IMG/VR virus record: IMGVR_UViG_3300028734_000012 | Coordinates: 62,001 to 126,000 of that record | Source: a virus | Strand: one strand, 5' to 3' | Length of the DNA: 64,000 nucleotides | Shown here: positions 58,800 through 64,000 of the stretch, piece after piece | Numbering within the stretch: position 1 is the first letter of the stretch | How the letters are laid out: each line of letters begins with the position of its first letter | Notes under the pieces: generated by a model | Databases searched by the model: none | Told to the model about the DNA's origin: nothing | Seen by the model: only the letters and a program-made list of their open reading frames with translations | Translations under genes and position numbers: made by a program

Positions 58800-59963
58800 A
58801 TGGCATCACCATTATTATACCAAATAGTTCCATTTGATGCTAAATCAGCATTTGACTTTGTATTTTCATATAGTGCTAGTCAGATTTTTAAGAATAGATT
58901 AATCGTAAAAAACAATGTTACAAACGTAACTGTATATGATGTGACTACTGAAAGTAGACAATTACTATGTGAATTACCAGCAAATACATTAGTAAATGGG
59001 ACTGCTTATAATGCACAATTATCCGTATTTGATTCAAGTAACAATGAAAGTACATTAAGTAATATTATATCATTTACTTGCTACGCTATGCCAGTTCTAA
59101 TATTTAGTAATTTAGTTGCTAATCAAGTATTGGATAATTCTTATTATACCTTTACATTAAGTTATACACAAGCACAAGATAGAATACTAAATAATTATAA
59201 GATGACTTTATATAACAGTAACAGTTCTGAAATATTCAACACTGGTACTATTTATAACACGACTTCTTTATCACAAATAATTAAAAATTTTGATAATAAT
59301 ACAAATTATTTTGTTAAGGGTGACGGAGAAACAGTAGATGGTATGACATTTACTACTGGATTAGTTAGGTTTAATGTCCAATATATTACACCAGTAGTAT
59401 TCTCAATGATAGAACCAGAAAATATGCCATTACTAGGAGAAGTTAAGATTACTTCAAATTTGTTATCAATTGATGGTTGGTCTAATCCAGACCCACCTAC
59501 ATATATTGGTAATAACCTTGTGGATTTATCCACTCCTAATACTTGGGTTATATTTGATAAAGGGTTTGACTTAACTAATAATTTTTTATTACAAATTAAT
59601 CTTAGAAGTTTAACTCCTAATCAAATGTTTGCTGAATTTTCTAATAGTTTATGTTCTTTCCAATTATATTATATGGAATCTACATTTTCTGATTCAGATG
59701 GTTTGGTTGGATATATTAATTTAAAAACAAAAGGGAACGCATTAACATATACTATAAATAGTCAATATATTAAACCAATGAGTATATATGGGTATATTTA
59801 CAATATTTGGATAAGAAAAGTAAATAATATATATGATTTAAAAGTAGCAAGTTTATCTATTACAATAGATGATATTAATGCTATGCATTCTACAATTAAT
59901 GATATTATAGAAAAGGATGTTCATATTGCTACATTTGATAGTGATATGCAAAATATTATATAA
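58800..59963 (+). CDS. tail protein with Fn3-like beta domains
   Basis: A 387-residue protein starting MASPLLYQIVPFDAKSAFDF after AAAGGGGG. Two beta-sandwich-like repeats are seen (NRLIVKNNVTNVTVYDVTTES..., NNYKMTLYNSNSSEIFNTGTIY...), each resembling an Fn3-type fold, and a C-terminal domain (GWSNPDPPTYIGNNLVDLSTPNTWVIFDKG) like a carbohydrate-binding jelly roll. A virion fibre or baseplate role is likely. Specific family not known. Confidence 0.6.
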   Translation: MASPLLYQIVPFDAKSAFDFVFSYSASQIFKNRLIVKNNVTNVTVYDVTTESRQLLCELPANTLVNGTAYNAQLSVFDSSNNESTLSNIISFTCYAMPVLIFSNLVANQVLDNSYYTFTLSYTQAQDRILNNYKMTLYNSNSSEIFNTGTIYNTTSLSQIIKNFDNNTNYFVKGDGETVDGMTFTTGLVRFNVQYITPVVFSMIEPENMPLLGEVKITSNLLSIDGWSNPDPPTYIGNNLVDLSTPNTWVIFDKGFDLTNNFLLQINLRSLTPNQMFAEFSNSLCSFQLYYMESTFSDSDGLVGYINLKTKGNALTYTINSQYIKPMSIYGYIYNIWIRKVNNIYDLKVASLSITIDDINAMHSTINDIIEKDVHIATFDSDMQNII

Positions 59964-59974
59964 AGGAGAAATAT

Positions 59975-61561
59975 ATGTCAAGTACAAATAAGACATCTGG
60001 CTTAGACTTAACACAATATATTGGTGTTGACATTTTTAATCCTTTAGAAGATTACAATGTTGATATGGGTAAATTGGATACTAAAATAACAGCCCTATCA
60101 AATACAGTACCTATGAAAACTATAGCAGACATAACATATTATGTTTCTACAACAGGATTATACACAAATGATGGATTAACAAGTGGCACATCATTTCCCA
60201 CAATTAAGTATGCTATTGATAAAATACCACAAGTTGTTAATCATGTTATTACAATTAATGTAGCGGCAGGAACTTACCCAGAAGATATAGTAATAAGCGG
60301 ATTTTCTGGTAAAGGGTCTATATACCTTATCGGGTCATCCACACTAGAAACTGCCTCAAATTACAATGTATTAAGTTGTGAAATTGATAATTGTAGTTGT
60401 GTTGTTGAGGTTAAGGGGCTTAATTTTACAAGTATTCTAAAACCAAGTTTTTGTGGAAACTATTGTATGAATGTTAGACTATTCTATACTAAAGCTATTT
60501 CTATATCTGATACTGGCGTACTTATTGTTGGTTCAAAATCAGTCATTGCTTTTTGTATTATATCAAATAAGAAACAAGCGATAGGCGCTGATAGTAACTC
60601 GGAAGTATATACAACAGAGGTATCTGGTATAAATAATATAGTTTCCTATTCATCACTCGCAAACTGTAAGATAACCGCTATGAGTATAATGGGACAGTTA
60701 TCTGGACGTATTAACATGCAATATGGTGGAGAAATTATTGGTTCTGATGGTAAGTCTACAAGTGGTTATAGCCCTAACCTGTTAATTAATGGGGATTTTA
60801 AAGTCTGGCAACGTGGAACAACATTCAATTTAGCAACTGGGGGATATACAGCAGACAGGTGGAAGATATATACTGACAGTTCAATGACAAATGTTGCCTA
60901 TTCTGCAAAACTGTATTGTTTAAACAGACTTGGTGGAAACGGAACATTTAGTGCTATATGTCAGTTCATAGAAGATTTAAGTATTATTGGTAAAACTGTT
61001 ACTATGTCTGCAATGATTGACGGAGTTGTTTATTCAGTTACAACTGTCTTAGGCTCACAACAAAGCTTCATTGTTAAGTCTGGAATTTTGGAATTTGATA
61101 TTGGAACAGCGATTTATAGTAATGTAAATCCTGCCGTAAATATAGCGTTTCTTGATAAACTTGACCACCAAGTATCATGGGTGAAGCTTGAAGTAGGTTC
61201 TGTCCCTACACCATATGTTCCCCGTCCAATAGCAGAGGAACTTGCAATGTGTCAGAGATATTTTATTTCATGCAAGAAGGGCTGGGAATCAACTAATGTC
61301 TACCAAATAAGTTTGAATGACATATATGCTAATTTTAATATCCCAGAAATGCGTGTTGTTCCGACTGTTAATGTTGATGGTTCTAAGATTTATGTTAGCG
61401 GTCAGAATACTAATGGAATAACAGGGTTTACTATAGATTCACATGGAGCAAGCATGGCTCTTATTTCTTTGCATGTAGTAAGCACTAATAATTCTGTTAA
61501 CGTGTATGGTTTACAAATAGCTGTAGATGGTGCTATAACTCTTGATTCAGAAATATACTAA
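59975..61561 (+). CDS. tail fibre with beta-helix and C-terminal jelly-roll (paralogue 1)
   Basis: A 528-residue protein. After an N-terminal anchoring part shared with the next gene (TKTSGLDLTQYIGVDIFNPLEDYNVDM type) comes a beta-helix: ITYYVSTTGLYTNDGLTSGTSFPTIKYAIDKIP...VITINVAAGTYPEDIVISG, as in pectate-lyase-like fibres. The end GYSPNLLINGDFKVWQRGTTF...DRWKIY and SVPTPYVPRPIAEELAMCQRYF is the carbohydrate-binding tip module common on phage fibres. It probably binds host surface sugars. The next gene is a paralogue. Confidence 0.78.
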   Translation: MSSTNKTSGLDLTQYIGVDIFNPLEDYNVDMGKLDTKITALSNTVPMKTIADITYYVSTTGLYTNDGLTSGTSFPTIKYAIDKIPQVVNHVITINVAAGTYPEDIVISGFSGKGSIYLIGSSTLETASNYNVLSCEIDNCSCVVEVKGLNFTSILKPSFCGNYCMNVRLFYTKAISISDTGVLIVGSKSVIAFCIISNKKQAIGADSNSEVYTTEVSGINNIVSYSSLANCKITAMSIMGQLSGRINMQYGGEIIGSDGKSTSGYSPNLLINGDFKVWQRGTTFNLATGGYTADRWKIYTDSSMTNVAYSAKLYCLNRLGGNGTFSAICQFIEDLSIIGKTVTMSAMIDGVVYSVTTVLGSQQSFIVKSGILEFDIGTAIYSNVNPAVNIAFLDKLDHQVSWVKLEVGSVPTPYVPRPIAEELAMCQRYFISCKKGWESTNVYQISLNDIYANFNIPEMRVVPTVNVDGSKIYVSGQNTNGITGFTIDSHGASMALISLHVVSTNNSVNVYGLQIAVDGAITLDSEIY

Positions 61562-61594
61562 AATAAAACAACTTAAAAAGAAAGGGGTGAATAT

Positions 61595-63235
61595 ATGTCA
61601 AGTACACATAAAACAGACAATGTGCCTTTAACACAGTATGTAGGTATAGATATCTTTAATCCACTAGAGGATTATAATGTTGATATGTTTAATATATCAA
61701 GTGCAATAGGTTGGATATATGATGATTTTGATGCATTAGACAATAAGTATCCATTAAAAACTGTTGAAGATATTACATATTATGTTTCTAAAGGGACTGG
61801 ATTAGATGATGAAAATGACGGATTAACTTCTGACACAGCATTTTATAGTATAGCTAAAGCAATAAGTATGATTCCTCAAATTGTGAATCATAATGTAACT
61901 ATTAATGTTGCCGCAGGAACTTACATAGAAGATGTCACACTCGAAGGATTTGTAGGTAAAGGGACGATTACATTAAAAGGTTGCGAAGCTTTAGGTTCAC
62001 CAACGGAGTATAAAGTTAATAGCGTATTAGTACAAAGATGTACAGTATTAGTTTCAGTAATTGGTTTAAATGCTGTGTCTTTTAAAACAGGGTTTGGTTC
62101 ATTTACTTCAACCCTATGTTCAGAAGTGTATATTAATACATGTATATCTACATATATAGATGCAACAAAACCTCATTTTGGTATTTTATCATGGGGTTCA
62201 ATCACATATGTAATTAATAGTACATTTTCAAATTCTAATGGGATATACACAGGACTTGGTGGGACTTTATATTTAGAATCAGTATCTGGGACTAATAATC
62301 TTGTTGGTATTACTGTAGCTAATGGAAGTACAGCTATTAAGTCATTTGGTGTTATTATTACTGGCAACATAGACACCAGTATTCAAGCTGGAAGTCAAAT
62401 TATAGGTTCTGATGGTAAGTCTACAAGTGGTTATAGTCCTAATTTACTTATTAATGGAGACTTTAAGATTAATCAAAGAGCATTATCTAGTTATACAACT
62501 GCCAATGCTTATTCTGTTGATAGATGGTTAAATTATGGTGTTAGCACAACTATAACACCTATAACAAATGGATTGACAATTTCATGTTTGTCAACTAGTG
62601 ATAGCAATCTAATCATGCAATCAGTAGAAGATTATGCTAAGTTCTCTGGTAAGACTGTTACATTGTCAGTAAAATATAGTGCTTTGTCTTTAGGGACAAA
62701 TACTAAAATGACATTAGCTATTAGTGATGGCATTAGTATGTATTCTGTTGATACAACTCAATCAAGTGGTATCATTAGCGTTACGCATATACTTCCAAGT
62801 AATATTACAAAATTATGTGCGACACTGGTTAAATATGGAAACGGAACATCATTTTCAGTAAATGTAGAATGGGCTAAACTTGAATTAGGTTCTGTACCTA
62901 CACCTTTTGTTCCACGTCCAATAGCAGAAGAACTTGCAATGTGTAAGAGGTATTATGAATCATTTCTTTGTACTTCTATTGTTACGGATAACTCATATGG
63001 AACGTATCGCTACTGCTCTAGTATACCCTTGGTAGAGAAAAGAATATTTCCAACTCTAAAATTTGATTCAGCAAATATTCTTAATATTGTTATACTTAAT
63101 GCATCGCAAATTAGTTATGATAGTTCTGCTTCTAATAAATCATCAATACTTCCAACGGTTTTACAATCAGCTTTTACTACTACTGGAGCTAATGGGGTTA
63201 TTTTTATAGGTTCAGCAGATGCAGAAATTTATTAA
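61595..63235 (+). CDS. tail fibre with beta-helix and C-terminal jelly-roll (paralogue 2)
   Basis: A 546-residue paralogue of the preceding fibre with the same N-terminal anchor (LTQYVGIDIFNPLEDYNVDM), beta-helix (ITYYVSKGTGLDDENDGLTS...VTINVAAGTYIEDVTLEG) and tip (GYSPNLLINGDFKINQRALSS...SVPTPFVPRPIAEELAMCKRYY). The tips differ more than the anchors, so the pair may recognise two receptors. A 32-bp identical stretch at the helix-tip junction could let them recombine. Confidence 0.78.
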   Translation: MSSTHKTDNVPLTQYVGIDIFNPLEDYNVDMFNISSAIGWIYDDFDALDNKYPLKTVEDITYYVSKGTGLDDENDGLTSDTAFYSIAKAISMIPQIVNHNVTINVAAGTYIEDVTLEGFVGKGTITLKGCEALGSPTEYKVNSVLVQRCTVLVSVIGLNAVSFKTGFGSFTSTLCSEVYINTCISTYIDATKPHFGILSWGSITYVINSTFSNSNGIYTGLGGTLYLESVSGTNNLVGITVANGSTAIKSFGVIITGNIDTSIQAGSQIIGSDGKSTSGYSPNLLINGDFKINQRALSSYTTANAYSVDRWLNYGVSTTITPITNGLTISCLSTSDSNLIMQSVEDYAKFSGKTVTLSVKYSALSLGTNTKMTLAISDGISMYSVDTTQSSGIISVTHILPSNITKLCATLVKYGNGTSFSVNVEWAKLELGSVPTPFVPRPIAEELAMCKRYYESFLCTSIVTDNSYGTYRYCSSIPLVEKRIFPTLKFDSANILNIVILNASQISYDSSASNKSSILPTVLQSAFTTTGANGVIFIGSADAEIY

Positions 63236-63254
63236 AAAAGGAGAACTACAAATA

Positions 63255-63917
63255 ATGGAAATTAATATACAAACACACAAAGCTTATGCTAGTGTAGATT
63301 CTAATAATATTGTAACTAAATTATTCTCTGATGTTTTTATACAACCAACTGATACGGACGTATTAATCATTGAAGGACAAGGAGATTCTGTAGTTTATAT
63401 ACAAAATAGTTATACATTGATGGATGAAAATCAATGTTATAATTATAAAATAGTTGATGGAAAAATAGTCACTAGAGATTTAGAAGAAAAACAATCTGAT
63501 GTTGATTATATAAATCGTGTGAAAATACAAAAATTACAAGAGATATCAAATGCTTGTGAGAAAACAGTATATGCAGGAACTGATGTGACTACATCTTTAG
63601 GTGTAGAACATTTTTCTTGTACTGCAAATGACCAAACTAACATTTCGGCTTCTGCTTCTGCCGTATTACAAGGGGCAACGCAAATCCCATATCATGCTGA
63701 TGGTAAATTATGTAGAGTATTTAGTGGTGAAGAAATCACTAATTTATATACAAGCGTTAAGTTATTTGTTACATATCAAGTTACATTCTGTAATCACTTA
63801 AATATTTGGATTAAACGTTGTACGACAATTGATGAATTGAACTCTATAACATATACTTCTAAACTCCCAAGTGATTTATTAGAAAATTTTAATACTATTA
63901 TGGGTATAGTAGAATAG
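63255..63917 (+). CDS. fibre-associated protein (DUF4376-like C-terminus)
   Basis: The start is the ATG at 63255 (220 residues, MEINIQTHKAYASVDSN) after AAAAAGGAG. The C-terminal half KIQKLQEISNACEKTVYAGTDV...TNISASASAVLQGATQIPYHADG resembles the DUF4376-type tail-fibre assembly domain (helix followed by HFSCTANDQTNI). It probably attaches to or assembles the fibres encoded just upstream. It is the last complete gene in the window. Confidence 0.65.
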   Translation: MEINIQTHKAYASVDSNNIVTKLFSDVFIQPTDTDVLIIEGQGDSVVYIQNSYTLMDENQCYNYKIVDGKIVTRDLEEKQSDVDYINRVKIQKLQEISNACEKTVYAGTDVTTSLGVEHFSCTANDQTNISASASAVLQGATQIPYHADGKLCRVFSGEEITNLYTSVKLFVTYQVTFCNHLNIWIKRCTTIDELNSITYTSKLPSDLLENFNTIMGIVE

Positions 63918-63924
63918 AAAGAAT

Positions 63925-64000
63925 ATGAAAAAGTTATTCGAAAATTTAATTTTGTTTTTAATTGGTGGTAGCATTTATTTCTTTTCTGAATGTATATTCA
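63925..64000 (+). CDS. membrane protein, partial (start only)
   Basis: An ATG at 63925, with TAGAAAGAAT before it, opens MKKLFENLILFLIGGSIYFF and then SECIF at the window edge. The hydrophobic segment directly after two lysines suggests a membrane protein; after fibre genes a lysis protein is possible. Too short to name. Confidence 0.5.
   Translation, partial: MKKLFENLILFLIGGSIYFFSECIF

Overview
The window is one stretch of a strongly AT-rich double-stranded DNA bacteriophage genome with siphovirus layout: large terminase, portal, protease/scaffold, capsid, tail tube, a very long tape measure and tail fibres. Clean AGGAGG-type ribosome sites, frequent TTG and GTG starts, near-consensus TTGACA-N17-TATAAT promoters, BspA-type leucine-rich repeats and a YonO-type RNA polymerase all point to a low-GC Firmicute host, probably a gut clostridium. 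The host is inferred, not shown.

Layout. Positions 1-1,355: end of a rightward block with a nucleotidyltransferase-like gene, a non-coding segment with a 25-bp-period repeat array, and one small gene. 1,453-5,169: a leftward operon of small, mostly unrecognised genes, driven by a promoter at 5,251, including one gene apparently cut by an in-frame TAA. 5,577-6,440: a leftward winged-helix/RepL-like gene. Back-to-back promoters at 6,491-6,610 start the rightward arm: a leader peptide, four small genes, a YonO-like single-subunit RNA polymerase with a zinc-ribbon partner, PIN-PhoH, a ClpP-like protease, then three tandem promoters and HU. 14,871-20,568: 17 tRNA genes mixed with four free-standing homing endonuclease genes. 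20,712-28,701: a fibre gene, a cysteine-rich protein with a radical SAM/SPASM maturase, a holin-like gene, a BspA-LRR protein and a phosphoesterase. 28,717-44,559: packaging, head, connector and tail-tube genes, a glycosyltransferase with repeats, and RuvC. 44,562-46,434: a GIY-YIG endonuclease and a tyrosine recombinase. 46,462-64,000: tail genes, with the tape measure split by a group I intron at 49,460-50,616.

Three results deserve most attention. First, most gaps between tRNA genes hold compact structured RNAs, often H-type pseudoknots ending 4-8 nt before the mature tRNA 5' end. Four separable types can be seen: small pseudoknots, a six-copy hairpin family with a conserved ACAGC motif, a two-copy larger pseudoknot, and a two-copy pseudoknot leader in front of homing endonuclease genes. 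The last two keep base pairing while nearly every paired base changes between copies. Second, a 30-cysteine CXXX/CXXC-repeat protein sits between a tail fibre gene and a radical SAM/SPASM enzyme, which suggests a post-translationally modified virion protein. A SunS-like glycosyltransferase lies in the tail module and could act on the same or another protein. Third, the YonO-like polymerase and its zinc partner form a tight two-gene unit that may transcribe later phage genes.

No searches or folding programs were run. Structure claims rest on base pairing read by eye, and family names on motifs and gene order.
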